Assembly: GCA_027592035.1 (NCBI GenBank)
Contig: JAQCIK010000007.1
Location: 1 to 64,000, forward strand
Reading direction: 5' to 3'
Length of the DNA: 64,000 bases
From: Casp-actino8 sp001510455
Lineage (GTDB): Bacteria > Actinomycetota > Acidimicrobiia > Acidimicrobiales > Ilumatobacteraceae
Under the pieces are notes generated by a model. That model was not told where the DNA came from. It worked only from the letters and a program-made list of their open reading frames with translations, and did no database searches. Shown here piece by piece: positions 43,569 through 52,538 of this stretch (positions are counted from its first letter, which is position 1; each line of letters starts with the position of its first letter). A program made the translations under genes and the position numbers.

Positions 43569-44834
43569 ATGTCCGAATCCACTGTGCACGACGGCTCTCA
43601 TCACGACGTCCTCGTGATCGGAGCCGGTCCGGCCGGATCAGCGGCTGGCTACTGGCTGGCCCGGCACGGTCTCGACGTCGTCATGGTCGACAAGAAGACG
43701 TTTCCCCGTGAGAAGACCTGTGGTGACGGCCTCACACCTCGTGCGGTCAAGCAGCTCTCCGACATGGGGCTGGCCGAACCACTCGAGCAGTTCCATCGCT
43801 ACGAGGGTCTGCGCGCCACCGCTCACGGACGAGAGCTCGAACTGCAGTGGCCGACCCATCCGATCTACCCACAACACGGATACGTGGTTCGTCGACGCGA
43901 ACTCGACACCATGGTGGCCCGCAATGCCGAAGCAGCCGGCGCGCAGTTGCTCGAGGGCCACGAAGCGGTGTCTCCGGTGCTCGACCGCGGCTTCGTCCGG
44001 GGTGCCACCTTGTCGAACAAGGACGGCAAGACGTTCGACGTGTCGGCCAAGTACGTGATCGTGGCCGATGGAGCGAACAGTCGCTTCGGACGAGCACTCG
44101 GCACCTTCCGCACCAAGGAGTGGCCGTACGGCACCGCCATTCGCACGTACTGGGAGACTCCCCGTCACGCCGATCCCTGGATCGAATCGGCGCTCGACGT
44201 GAAGGACCGAAACGGTAATCCGCTACCGGGCTACGGGTGGATCTTCCCGGTGGGTGACGGAACGGTCAACATCGGAGTCGGTCTGCTCTCGACCTTCCGA
44301 GACTTCAAGAGTGTCAACACCACTCATCTGCTCAACGAATACGCGCACATGGTCGCCGACAAATGGGAGATCGATCCCGATGCACCGACGCAGAAGGCCA
44401 CCTCGGGTCGAATCCCGATGGGTGGTTCGGTCGGACCGAAGTCGGGACCGACGTATCTCGTCGTCGGCGATGCGGCCGGAAGCGTCAATCCGTTCAACGG
44501 GGAAGGAATCGACTACGCCTACGAGACCGCTCGCATCGCGGCTGACGTGCTCCACCAAGCCATCACTCAGAACGATCCGGCCGCTCTGCAGCAATATCAG
44601 TCGTTGCTCGATGCCGAGTACGGCCAGTACTTCAAGGTTGCGCGACTGTTCGCTCGGATCATCGGTCGTCCGGCGATCATGCGTGAATTGAGTCGAGTGG
44701 GAATGCACAGCCGCACACTCATGGAGTGGGTCCTGCGCATCATGGCCAATTTGTTGCGCCCCGACGAGATCGGTCCGGCCGAAGCCGCCTACAAGGCCGC
44801 TGCGGCGATCGTGAAACTCGCTCCCAACGCCTGA
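43569..44834 (+). CDS. menJ: Geranylgeranyl-reductase-family flavoprotein, probable menaquinone reductase
   Basis: A 421-residue FAD enzyme. The dinucleotide-binding VIGAGPAGSAAGYWLA (16-31), the CGDGLTPRAV motif of the family, the ADGANSRFGR block and GDAAGSVNPFNGEGI with the FAD-phosphate Asp are all present. Mycobacterial MenJ saturates one isoprene unit of menaquinone; related enzymes act on archaeal-type lipids. Its place next to the quinone-linked nuo/bc locus supports the menaquinone role (inference), so the symbol is tentative. Confidence 0.82.
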   Translation: MSESTVHDGSHHDVLVIGAGPAGSAAGYWLARHGLDVVMVDKKTFPREKTCGDGLTPRAVKQLSDMGLAEPLEQFHRYEGLRATAHGRELELQWPTHPIYPQHGYVVRRRELDTMVARNAEAAGAQLLEGHEAVSPVLDRGFVRGATLSNKDGKTFDVSAKYVIVADGANSRFGRALGTFRTKEWPYGTAIRTYWETPRHADPWIESALDVKDRNGNPLPGYGWIFPVGDGTVNIGVGLLSTFRDFKSVNTTHLLNEYAHMVADKWEIDPDAPTQKATSGRIPMGGSVGPKSGPTYLVVGDAAGSVNPFNGEGIDYAYETARIAADVLHQAITQNDPAALQQYQSLLDAEYGQYFKVARLFARIIGRPAIMRELSRVGMHSRTLMEWVLRIMANLLRPDEIGPAEAAYKAAAAIVKLAPNA

Positions 44835-44845
44835 TCGTCCACCAG

Positions 44846-45442
44846 TCAGTCGGTGAGACAACGCACGGCCGACACCTCGGCCCGTTCGAGATCGACGATC
44901 GTCACGTGGCGACCGGCGAATCGTTGAACGAACGACGTGAGGTTCGGAGTCTCGACGTCACATCGTCGTGTCACTCGATCGAGAAGAGGAATCTCCCAAC
45001 CGTTGTCGAGTCGGGCGTAGGTGACTCCATCGAGCAACGTGTCGATGGCGGGCAATTCGAGTTCGGTCGACGCGCTCGCCGGCGCCGGCAACAGCGCGAA
45101 CCACACGACTCCATCGCCCAACGTGTCGGCCAGTAAGACACACGCGTTCAGCACGTCAGGAAAGAGACACGAACTCTCGCCGAGTGTGCCATCGGTGAGT
45201 CGCACGACTCGTCCGTTGGTCAACACGGCGGTTGCGTCACCCGACATGGCCCCGTCACTCACGAACCAGGGTGCGTCTGATCGAATCGTCGCCGTCGATG
45301 AAATGAGGTCGATGCGTCGTGACCGAGCGACGTCGGTCGTGGTGGACGAACTCTCGTCGACGACACACGCACGTAACCACACGAGCGCCACCACGACGAG
45401 AAGAATCGCGGCCCAGACTCGCCACGAGGCGAACTGTCTCAT
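44846..45442 (-). CDS. Uncharacterised membrane-anchored protein
   Basis: A 198-residue protein with a basic N-terminus and one hydrophobic segment at about residues 10-28, followed by a Ser/Thr-rich stretch and a soluble outer domain. Cys93, Cys101, Cys160 and Cys195 in the outer part could form disulfides. I do not recognise a family. It lies 28 bases downstream of rex on the same strand and may be cotranscribed with it. Confidence 0.7.
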   Translation of the reverse strand: MRQFASWRVWAAILLVVVALVWLRACVVDESSSTTTDVARSRRIDLISSTATIRSDAPWFVSDGAMSGDATAVLTNGRVVRLTDGTLGESSCLFPDVLNACVLLADTLGDGVVWFALLPAPASASTELELPAIDTLLDGVTYARLDNGWEIPLLDRVTRRCDVETPNLTSFVQRFAGRHVTIVDLERAEVSAVRCLTD

Positions 45443-45470
45443 GAGACGAGCGTAGAGCGCCGAGTCGCCG

Positions 45471-46157
45471 TCAGGCCGACGCGCCCGACCGCGGCACGAC
45501 GTGAAGAGTTCCCGAACGCTTCTGTTCGTAGTAACTCAGAATCTGTAATTCGAGGGCGAGATCGACCTTGCGAACCGTGACGCCACGGGGAACCGACAGC
45601 ACCACCGGAGCGAAATTGAGAATGCTCGTGATTCCGGCGCGTACCAGTCGGTCGGCGGCGTCCTGAGCGGCGCCCGGGGGCACGGCCACCACGCCGATCG
45701 ACACCTGACGGGCCGCGACGATCTGCGGCAAGTCGTCGATGTGTCGCACGCGAACACCACCGATCACCGAACCGATCTTGGAGTCCTCGACGTCGACGAT
45801 GCCGGCCACCGGAAAGCCACGCTGACCGAAGCCCGCGTACCCCGAGAGAGCCTGACCGAGATTGCCGGCACCGATGATCACGATCGGCCACTCGTGATTG
45901 AGGCCGAGCTCACGCTGGATCTGGTACACGAGATACGACACCTCGTAACCCACTCCACGAGTGCCGTAGCTCCCGAGATAACTGAGGTCCTTGCGCACCT
46001 TGGCGGCGTTGACGCCGGCCAGTTCGGCCAAACGGTCGGAGGACAGGTGCTCGACCCCCTCATCGCCCGCCTCGGTCAGGATCCGCAGATACACCGGAAG
46101 TCGGATCACCGTGGCTTCGGGGATGCGGCGGCGGGGGCGATCGACCATGAGAGTCAT
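45471..46157 (-). CDS. rex: Redox-sensing transcriptional repressor Rex
   Basis: A 228-residue protein: an N-terminal winged helix (about 10-80; LAELAGVNAAKVRKDLSYLGSYGTRGVGY) and a Rossmann domain with IIGAGNLGQAL that binds NADH or NAD. The C-terminal helix ends in LQILSYYEQ. Rex represses respiratory genes until the NADH/NAD ratio rises, and nuo and cytochrome operons are known targets in other actinobacteria. A GTCAC-C-GTGAC palindrome lies upstream at 46217-46227, but it is not a standard Rex site. An ATG at 46148 is an alternative start. Confidence 0.95.
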   Translation of the reverse strand: MTLMVDRPRRRIPEATVIRLPVYLRILTEAGDEGVEHLSSDRLAELAGVNAAKVRKDLSYLGSYGTRGVGYEVSYLVYQIQRELGLNHEWPIVIIGAGNLGQALSGYAGFGQRGFPVAGIVDVEDSKIGSVIGGVRVRHIDDLPQIVAARQVSIGVVAVPPGAAQDAADRLVRAGITSILNFAPVVLSVPRGVTVRKVDLALELQILSYYEQKRSGTLHVVPRSGASA

Positions 46158-46321
46158 ACGCTACGGGACCATTCCCGAGTTCACGAAGTCCCTCTCGGAT
46201 GGGCCCAAGGTCATCGGTCACCGTGACGACGCCCCTGCTCACGAGCCGAAAATCTCCGAGTTCGGCCCGCCATGTCCTCGACGAGGACGTCTTGTCGGCG
46301 CCGACTTCTAGTCTGCGAGGG

Positions 46322-47122
46322 ATGTTCGGCGACGCAACGTTCGGCTTTCCCGTGTTTGCGGCGGCAACCCTCGACACGGCCCTTCCGGCCATGGCCACTC
46401 TCGTTGCATCGGCTTTCGCTTTGTCGACCTTCGACCGCTGGTCGCGCCGGCGACGACCCCACGAAGCAGCGTGGACGATCTCACTCGTTCTCTTCGCCCT
46501 CGGCTCGGCAGCACTGTGGTGGGCCGAGGCGCGTGGTTGGAGCCGGGCCTCGTTCCGCACCTTCTACCTCGCCGGCGCGATTCTGAACGTTCCTTGGCTC
46601 GCTCTCGGCACCGTGTATCTGTTGGCCGGACGAACGATCGGCGATCGTGTGCGCTCATGGCTGATCGGCCTGTCGGGAGCCGCAGTCGGGGTCACCCTCG
46701 TCGCTCCCATGTCGTGGACCGAGGTCGAGGCCGGCTCCATGCCGAAAGGAAGCGAGTTGTTCGATGCCGCCCCGCGAGCTTTCGCAGCCGTCGGTTCGGG
46801 AGTCGCGGCCCTGGTGATCGTCATCGGTGCCGTGTGGTCGATCGTACGCACACTTCGCGGGCGAGTTCCGGCCCTCGACGGTGCCTCACGTCAGGTCACG
46901 AACGTTCGACGACACACGATCGCCAACGTTCTCATCGCCGTCGGCGCCCTCGTGTTGTCGGCCAGTGGATCTCTCGCCGGACGACTGGGAGAGGATCGAG
47001 CCTTCGCCGTCACTCTCGTGATCGGTGTCGTGATCCTCTTCTCCGGCTTTCTCGTGGCATCGGTTCCGACGACGCGATCACAGAGATCGTCGCAGCAGTT
47101 TGCCGAAATGGTTGTGGGGTAA
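46322..47122 (+). CDS. Uncharacterised polytopic membrane protein
   Basis: A 266-residue protein with about seven hydrophobic segments and short loops, beginning MFGDATFGFPVF. I do not recognise a family. A GAGG site lies close upstream of the ATG at 46322. It is divergent from rex with 164 bases between them, and its last 45 bases overlap the end of the convergent acyl-CoA-synthetase-like gene. Confidence 0.75.
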   Translation: MFGDATFGFPVFAAATLDTALPAMATLVASAFALSTFDRWSRRRRPHEAAWTISLVLFALGSAALWWAEARGWSRASFRTFYLAGAILNVPWLALGTVYLLAGRTIGDRVRSWLIGLSGAAVGVTLVAPMSWTEVEAGSMPKGSELFDAAPRAFAAVGSGVAALVIVIGAVWSIVRTLRGRVPALDGASRQVTNVRRHTIANVLIAVGALVLSASGSLAGRLGEDRAFAVTLVIGVVILFSGFLVASVPTTRSQRSSQQFAEMVVG

Positions 47123-48583
47123 CGAGTCGACGATCAACACCTTGTTCGGACACTTGTACCGAGCCACGTGATCGTGACAGTGGTCGATCAAGGCGTCCTC
47201 GTCGGTCTCGGTTCCCTCGTTCAGCACCACGTAGGCACGCACCGACTCGCCGGTCTGCGGATGCGGAACACCGATCACGCCGGCTTCACGAACGGCCGGA
47301 TGTCGCATCAACACCTCTTCGACCTCGGCCGGAAAGACGTTGAAACCCGACACGATGATGAGATCCTTGGCTCGATCGAGAAGGTAGAGATAACCGTCGC
47401 CGTCGACGGTGGCGATGTCTCCCGTGTGCAACCATCCCTCGTCGTCGAGAACACGTGCGGTGGCTTCGGGATCGTTCCAGTAGCCCGCGAAGACGTTGTC
47501 ACCGCGCACCAGTACTTCACCGCTGTCCCCGGCGATGATGTCACTTCCGTCGGAGTCGACGACTCTCACCTCGACGCCGGGGACGACTCGACCCACCGAT
47601 TCACGACGGACATCGACGCCGACCGAACTCGTGACGACGGGCGATGCCTCGGTGAGACCGTAGCCCTCACGCAAAGTGATCCCGAATTTCTCCGCCAGAC
47701 GGTCGGCCACGTCGGCCGGAGTTCGCGCCGCACCCGTGAGGGCCAGACGAACCGAGGCGAAATGCGACGGTTCGAAACCCTCCAGCATCGACCAAGCCAC
47801 CCACACCGGAGGCGCTCCGGGCACCACGGTCACACCTCGCTGACCGATGGTCTCGACCGCGGTCACCGGATCGAATCGCTGCACGAGCACCACACACGCG
47901 CCGGCGTCGAGAGTCATCCCGATCACCACGTTGAGTCCGAAGATGTGGAAGACGGGAAGTACCCCGAACACGACGTCGTCGGCTCGAACGTGATCGGGCA
48001 TCCGGCGGTTCTGTTCGATGTTGGCGAGGAGATTCCGGTGGGTGAGATTGGCCGCCCGCGGTGATCCGGCCGTACCACTCGTGAAGACGAGCACCGCCGG
48101 CTGCCGATCGTCGACGTCGACAACGGGTGTCGGGTTTCCCGACGTCATCTCGTCGAAGGAATGCGACTCGATCGAGCCGGATATCGACGCGACACTCTGT
48201 CGATCGGTCAACACCACGTGGCGAAGACCCGGGAGGCGGTCGGTGAGCAGGCCCGAGAACGACGGCATTCCCGAGGCCTCGAGAACGACCAAGGTCGGTG
48301 TGACGACTTCGAGTTCTCGCTGCAACTCAGGTGAGGGAGCCAGTGGGTTGAGGGGAACGGCGATGGCTCCGAGACCCACCGTGGCGAGGTACGACACGAC
48401 GAAGGCGCGACTGTTCCCACAAACGAGGGCCACTCGATCGTTACGGCGAACCCCGAGTTGGATCAACGAGCCTCGAAACCCGTCGATCTGACTCCGAAGG
48501 GTTCCGTAGTCAGTGGTCCGACCTCGACTGACGATGGCGGGTCGGCCGTCTTCGTGACCATCGACGATCGACGCCAGATTCAC
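47078..48583 (-). CDS. AMP-binding (acyl-CoA-synthetase-like) enzyme
   Basis: A 501-residue class I adenylate-forming enzyme. The adenylation loop is VFTSGTAGSPRAANLTH, where the usual Lys-Gly is Arg-Ala; YGLTEASPVV, GEVLVRGDNVFAGYW, the DRAKDLIIVSGFNVFP hinge and the catalytic C-terminal Lys in HFGKLLRR are present. The acyl substrate is unknown, with a fatty or aryl acid likely. The start is a GTG at 48583, eight bases after a possible 33-residue membrane peptide. Its end overlaps the convergent membrane protein. Confidence 0.87.
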   Translation of the reverse strand: MNLASIVDGHEDGRPAIVSRGRTTDYGTLRSQIDGFRGSLIQLGVRRNDRVALVCGNSRAFVVSYLATVGLGAIAVPLNPLAPSPELQRELEVVTPTLVVLEASGMPSFSGLLTDRLPGLRHVVLTDRQSVASISGSIESHSFDEMTSGNPTPVVDVDDRQPAVLVFTSGTAGSPRAANLTHRNLLANIEQNRRMPDHVRADDVVFGVLPVFHIFGLNVVIGMTLDAGACVVLVQRFDPVTAVETIGQRGVTVVPGAPPVWVAWSMLEGFEPSHFASVRLALTGAARTPADVADRLAEKFGITLREGYGLTEASPVVTSSVGVDVRRESVGRVVPGVEVRVVDSDGSDIIAGDSGEVLVRGDNVFAGYWNDPEATARVLDDEGWLHTGDIATVDGDGYLYLLDRAKDLIIVSGFNVFPAEVEEVLMRHPAVREAGVIGVPHPQTGESVRAYVVLNEGTETDEDALIDHCHDHVARYKCPNKVLIVDSLPHNHFGKLLRRSL

Positions 48584-48592
48584 CGGATCACG

Positions 48593-48694
48593 TCACAGAC
48601 TCAGGAGCGACACGATGCCTGCGACGAAGATGGCTCCGAGAAGGAGGGCGATGGTGAGGGTGGTCGCCGGTCTCACGGAGAGCACGCTACTCAC
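48593..48694 (-). CDS. Possible 33-residue single-helix membrane peptide
   Basis: A GTG-started frame lying between the SAM-hydroxide adenosyltransferase and the AMP-binding gene, on the same strand, encodes a short polar start (MSSVLSVRPATT) and one continuous hydrophobic helix ending in SLLSL. Gaps are 8 and 9 bases, so it fits as a translated member of the operon. No clear ribosome binding site is seen, and the frame is short enough to be chance. Confidence 0.35.
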   Translation of the reverse strand: MSSVLSVRPATTLTIALLLGAIFVAGIVSLLSL

Positions 48695-48702
48695 CACAGG
48701 GA

Positions 48703-49581
48703 TCAGGAACGCAAGGACACCGGAACCGTCACCCCACCGGGCTCGTCGGAGACGGCCAGAAGAACGGACTCCCCTTCACCGATTCCGAGGTGCTGAGCGG
48801 CCGATGCTCGATCGATCGACAGGCTGAGAAGGCCCGACGCATCGACGACGAGTCCGAGTGCTCCGGCACCGATCTGGCCGTAGGACGTGACGATCTCGAC
48901 ATTGCGCAGTTCGTCGAGAAACGACACCCGCACCCGCCGTGTTCCTGGTCCGAAGGCGGCGTCGACGTCATCGGTCGACACGTTGATCTGACAGTTCCCG
49001 AAACGATCGACCCACAAGACCTCACACGCGAGCGTTCCGTTCTCGTCCCGCGGAATCGGAACGACACTCGGAAGAAGTGAACCCGGGTCGATGGGTGAAC
49101 CCAACTGCTCGAGTGGAGTTCCGAGCGCGAGCGCAGCCGCCACCGGAGCCAACACGTCACGTGCTGCGAACGTGGCCCCCGGAGAGGCCACGTGATGCTC
49201 GACACGATCGAGAACCACGGCGCGGTCAGCGCCTCCTGCGAGAGCGACCCCTGTCGCGAGCAGACCGTTGTCGGGCCCGATGAACACTCCGTCGCCTCCG
49301 GCGACTTCCACGGCCACCAAACGACGATCGGTGCCGGCTCCCGGATCGACACACGCCATCACGACACCGCGGGGTACGTACGCAACCGAACGCGCGAGTG
49401 CGAGCGAACCGGCACGCACGTCGAAAGGCGCGACCTCGTGCGTGATGTCGATGACTCGCACGTCCGGCGCGAGATCGCGCAACAACGCGTGCACCACACC
49501 GACGGCATCGGAGCCGTGACCGAGGTCGGAGAGAAACGACACCGTGTCGTACGTGAGACCGTCCATGAGATCCGCCGCCAT
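48703..49581 (-). CDS. SAM hydroxide adenosyltransferase (DUF62 family)
   Basis: A 292-residue member of the family that includes fluorinase, chlorinase and the common SAM hydrolases. The N-terminal FLSDLG, the IDITHEVAPFDV block and GVFIGPDNGL are present, with the C-terminal barrel (DRFGNCQINV). Family members without the halogenase loop split SAM with water to adenosine and methionine; that is the likely reaction. ATG 49581 is used; an ATG at 49566 is equally possible. A long structured leader precedes the gene. Confidence 0.85.
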   Translation of the reverse strand: MAADLMDGLTYDTVSFLSDLGHGSDAVGVVHALLRDLAPDVRVIDITHEVAPFDVRAGSLALARSVAYVPRGVVMACVDPGAGTDRRLVAVEVAGGDGVFIGPDNGLLATGVALAGGADRAVVLDRVEHHVASPGATFAARDVLAPVAAALALGTPLEQLGSPIDPGSLLPSVVPIPRDENGTLACEVLWVDRFGNCQINVSTDDVDAAFGPGTRRVRVSFLDELRNVEIVTSYGQIGAGALGLVVDASGLLSLSIDRASAAQHLGIGEGESVLLAVSDEPGGVTVPVSLRS

Positions 49582-49630
49582 CGCAGGCAGTGTGTCAGCG
49601 CGGTCCGACGAATGCGACTCGTCGAGCGAA

Positions 49631-49760
49631 CCGCGTCACGACGCGGAACGTGTTCGGACGCGAAAGGGCCGGTGCCAACCCCCCGATGGCACCGGCCCTT
49701 CGGCGCTTCCCTTGCGGGTGCGTCTCCCGACTGCGAAGAGCCGGTGGTCTTGTGACCTGT
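49631..49760 (-). other. Structured leader and possible promoter of the DUF62 gene
   Basis: The 334-base gap 49582-49915 holds no gene that I can support. Hairpins are CCGCGTC/GACGCGG (49631-49646), a perfect 14-bp stem AAGGGCCGGTGCCA with its complement (49664-49700), and a small CCC-GCAA-GGG on the minus strand (49709-49718). A minus-strand TCTAAT near 49770 could be a -10 box, which would place all three hairpins in the transcript. The 14-bp stem could instead be a terminator for proC. Confidence 0.4.
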
Positions 49761-49825
49761 GCGACACATTAGACACCTTCGTCACGGAAACGGAAGTGCC
49801 GAACACGCATTTTTCGTCGATGTTT

Positions 49826-49854
49826 GCACTGTACAGAAATAGTGCTTTTGCACT
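49826..49854. promoter_or_regulatory. AT-rich operator-like repeats downstream of proC
   Basis: Three five-base arms GCACT (49826-49830), AGTGC (49841-49845) and GCACT (49850-49854) form two overlapping inverted repeats in an AT-rich patch that stands out from the surrounding GC-rich DNA. Read on the minus strand, AGTGCAAA occurs twice, 24 bases apart. The position, upstream of the DUF62 leader, fits a regulator site; the regulator is unknown. Confidence 0.35.
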
Positions 49855-49915
49855 AAATAGATGACCTGCGCCGACTCAACGACCATCACGTTCGACGTCC
49901 AAAAAAATCTCGTCG

Positions 49916-50710
49916 TCACCGACCGAGTTCGCGGCTTCGGACCGTCGCCGCGTCGACAGCCGCCGCGAACGACGCGCGCACGTCGTGCCGATCGAGCACG
50001 TCGAGACCAGCGGCCGTCGTCCCTCCCGGTGACGTGACCCGCACCCGCAACTCGGCCGGGTCGTCACCTGCAGCCATGAGCGCAGCCGCACCCGTGAACA
50101 GCTGTCGAACCATGGCGTCGACGACCATGTCGTCGAGTCCTTGGGCACGACCGGCGGCCATCAAGGACTCGGCGACGAGGAACAGGTAAGCCGGACCGCT
50201 ACCGATCAATCCGGTCACGGCATCGAGATCACCCTCGGCGACGCGCACGACGAGTCCGACCGATCCGAGAATCTCTTCGGCCCAGACCATGTCGGACTCG
50301 GAGGTGAAACGACCGCCGGCGATTGCCGAGGCTCCTCGACCGACGAGAGCCGGAGTGTTGGGCATGGCGCGCACGACGGCGACGTCGGCGCCACACGCTT
50401 CCTCCAGGCGCGCCAAGGTGATACCGGCCGCGATCGAGAGAACTCGGCGGGCTCCAGCGGCCACGGCGACCTGCGCCGCCTGAGCGACATCGGGGGGCTT
50501 CACCGCTATCAGCGCCTCGCTGCAGGTCGGCGTGGAATCGACGATCGCCAGATCGGGGAACGACTCGCTCAGGACTCGACGCCGTTCGGCCGATGTCTCG
50601 ACGATCACGATCGACGATGCGGCGATGGCTCCGGAGGAGAGAAGGCCCCCGACGAGAGCGGCCCCCATGTTTCCTCCGCCGATGACGGCGAGTACGGACG
50701 GTGAATTCAC
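49916..50710 (-). CDS. proC: Pyrroline-5-carboxylate reductase
   Basis: A 264-residue enzyme that reduces pyrroline-5-carboxylate to proline with NAD(P)H. The N-terminal VIGGGNMGAALVGGLL Rossmann motif, VRAMPNTPALVGRG and the C-terminal RVTSPGGTTAAGL block (dimer and substrate site) are present. The start is GTG at 50710. It is preceded by a strong hairpin (50736-50774) that separates it from the YbjN-mshA unit. Confidence 0.96.
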   Translation of the reverse strand: MNSPSVLAVIGGGNMGAALVGGLLSSGAIAASSIVIVETSAERRRVLSESFPDLAIVDSTPTCSEALIAVKPPDVAQAAQVAVAAGARRVLSIAAGITLARLEEACGADVAVVRAMPNTPALVGRGASAIAGGRFTSESDMVWAEEILGSVGLVVRVAEGDLDAVTGLIGSGPAYLFLVAESLMAAGRAQGLDDMVVDAMVRQLFTGAAALMAAGDDPAELRVRVTSPGGTTAAGLDVLDRHDVRASFAAAVDAATVRSRELGR

Positions 50711-50735
50711 ACCGTCACGCTAACCACACGTGGGT

Positions 50736-50774
50736 GCTCCACCGGCACGACTTCCCGATCAACGCCGGTGGAGC
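50736..50774. terminator. Hairpin between the YbjN gene and proC
   Basis: GCTCCACCGGC (50736-50746) and GCCGGTGGAGC (50764-50774) form a perfect 11-bp stem with a 17-base loop, 21 bases after the end of the YbjN gene on the minus strand. There is no T tract. Confidence 0.5.
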
Positions 50775-50795
50775 GGGGTGAAGGTGGGAGTCCGC

Positions 50796-51269
50796 TCAAC
50801 TCGAAAGGAAGCGTGAAGCGAAACCGATCGACAGAAGGGGTCGGAAGCACTGCTCGACGTAGGCGTAGACCGAACCGACGATGCGGTCGAGTTCCGACTC
50901 GTTCAGGGCCCGTAGGGGAATGTCGCCACGCAAGAAGATCGCGTCCTCGGCTCCGATCGAGAAATGAGCCCCGACCAGTCTCTCGTTACGACGCAACAGA
51001 TTGTCGAAGAACTCGGGCAGATTCTCCTCGGGAGCCGGCATCACGTAGGTCTCGTAGCGAAGCGTTCTTTGCCCGAGAGTGATCCAGATAGTGGTGAAGT
51101 CCTTCGACTCACCGGTCATTCGAACGTACCAGCGGGCCCGAAAGGCCGGCTCGGGTTCGGCCCGATCGATCGCGACGATGGCCGAGTTACCGGCCCGCAT
51201 GGAACCGAGCCACTCGTCGATCCGCCGCTCGAGTACGGCCAAGGACTCGTCGTCGTGAAGATCGCTCAC
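50796..51269 (-). CDS. YbjN-domain protein
   Basis: A 157-residue protein of the YbjN/type III-chaperone-like fold: a polar N-terminal helix, RWYVRM and RTLRYETYVMP strands, then the LLRRNERLVGAHFSIG block and a C-terminal helical part. The function is not known. In mycobacteria a homologous gene follows mshA directly, and the same order is seen here with a GTGA overlap, so cotranscription is likely. Confidence 0.85.
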   Translation of the reverse strand: MSDLHDDESLAVLERRIDEWLGSMRAGNSAIVAIDRAEPEPAFRARWYVRMTGESKDFTTIWITLGQRTLRYETYVMPAPEENLPEFFDNLLRRNERLVGAHFSIGAEDAIFLRGDIPLRALNESELDRIVGSVYAYVEQCFRPLLSIGFASRFLSS

Positions 51270-52477
51270 GAGCAGTTGACGAGCGAACGCGACGAAACGT
51301 CGGTGTAGAGACGACGAAGCCGAGCCGCTGCGAAGCTCCAGGTGTACCGACGACCCCGCTCGGCCGCGGCATCGGACATGAGACCTCGTCGGTCGGGATC
51401 ATCGAGAAGCCGAGCGGTGTACGCAGCGAACACGTCGGGATCGCGGTCGGGAACCAGGAAGCCGGTGCGCCCGTGATCGACGAGTGACACCAATCCACCC
51501 ACCGCGTGAGCGATCACCGGGACTCCGCACGCCGCCGCTTCGAGAGCCACCAATCCGAAGCTCTCGGAGCGACTCGGAACCCACACCGCATCAGCGGCGC
51601 GGTAGTACGTGGACAAGATGTGGTGGGCCTGGGGCGGGACGAAGTGGACCCGAGACTCGAGACCGAGTTCGGCGACCAGACGGTGCACGTGGTCGACGTA
51701 ATCGTCTCCCTCGGCACCACTCGATCCACCCACCACGTACAACGAGGCGTCCGAACGTCCGAGAGCGGCGAGCGACCGCACGGCGACGTCGACACCCTTC
51801 AGCGGCTGCAGACGACCGACGAAGAGGATCATCGGTCCGCTACCGATTCCGAGTGCATGGCGCGCGCCTCGCTGATCTCCGGGCGTGAAGAACGCGTGCT
51901 CGACCCCGGGGGCGACGATTTCGATCCGTCCGGGCGGACTTCCGTACAGGCGAACGAACTGCTCTTCCTCTTCGTCACACGACACACAGATGGCGTCGGA
52001 GCAACCGATCACGGAGGCCTCGGCTCGCTCACGGCGCGCCGGCTCGGGGTCACCACCCTCGGCCTTGACGCGAGCGAGGGTGTGAAAGGTGCTCACGAGT
52101 GGGACACCCAGTTCGTGCTTCACCGAGTGACCGGCGATTCCCGAGAGCCAGTAGTTCGCGTGCACGACGTCGACCGGCGCCGTCCGACCGACGTCCTCGA
52201 GAACGAAATCGGTGAACGCGGGAACCACCGACTCCAACTCTTCCTTCGGAAGATCGAATCGTCCGGCTGGGACGTGGACGACGCGGTGATTCGGCTCGAC
52301 GAGCACCTCGCGCGGCAGACCCCGCTTCCACTGGCGCGTGTACGTGGTGCATTCGACGCCGGCATGAGCCAAGGCGGCCACCAGTTCGCGGACGTAGACG
52401 TTCATGCCACCCGAATCACCTGCACCCGGCTGAACCAGCGGGGAGGTGTGCAGAGAAAGCATCGCCACTCGTGTCAC
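51266..52477 (-). CDS. mshA: D-inositol-3-phosphate glycosyltransferase (mycothiol synthesis)
   Basis: A 403-residue GT4-family enzyme that joins GlcNAc to inositol phosphate, the first step of mycothiol synthesis. The family start LSLHTSPLVQPGAGDSGGMNVYV (LHTSP and GDSGGMNVYV), HANYWLSG, VGRLQPLKG and the SESFGLVALEA nucleotide-sugar motif are present. GTG start at 52477. Mycothiol is specific to actinobacteria, so this gene supports the taxonomic call. Confidence 0.93.
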   Translation of the reverse strand: MTRVAMLSLHTSPLVQPGAGDSGGMNVYVRELVAALAHAGVECTTYTRQWKRGLPREVLVEPNHRVVHVPAGRFDLPKEELESVVPAFTDFVLEDVGRTAPVDVVHANYWLSGIAGHSVKHELGVPLVSTFHTLARVKAEGGDPEPARRERAEASVIGCSDAICVSCDEEEEQFVRLYGSPPGRIEIVAPGVEHAFFTPGDQRGARHALGIGSGPMILFVGRLQPLKGVDVAVRSLAALGRSDASLYVVGGSSGAEGDDYVDHVHRLVAELGLESRVHFVPPQAHHILSTYYRAADAVWVPSRSESFGLVALEAAACGVPVIAHAVGGLVSLVDHGRTGFLVPDRDPDVFAAYTARLLDDPDRRGLMSDAAAERGRRYTWSFAAARLRRLYTDVSSRSLVNCS

Positions 52478-52538
52478 AGAAAGGTGAAACTACCGGCGAC
52501 GAAGCGACGACGCTCGATCGAGGCGATCGACCAGGACG

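Noticed and set aside
47078..48583. AMP-binding enzyme as inactive because the usual Lys-Gly of the phosphate loop is Arg-Ala
   Set aside because: That lysine is not strictly required in the family, and the catalytic C-terminal lysine and the other motifs are intact.
49664..49722. Glycine riboswitch or other known riboswitch upstream of the DUF62 gene
   Set aside because: A GCGCCGAAGG-like stretch is present, but the rest of the glycine aptamer, such as the conserved CUCUCAGGC end, is absent; no other class fitted.
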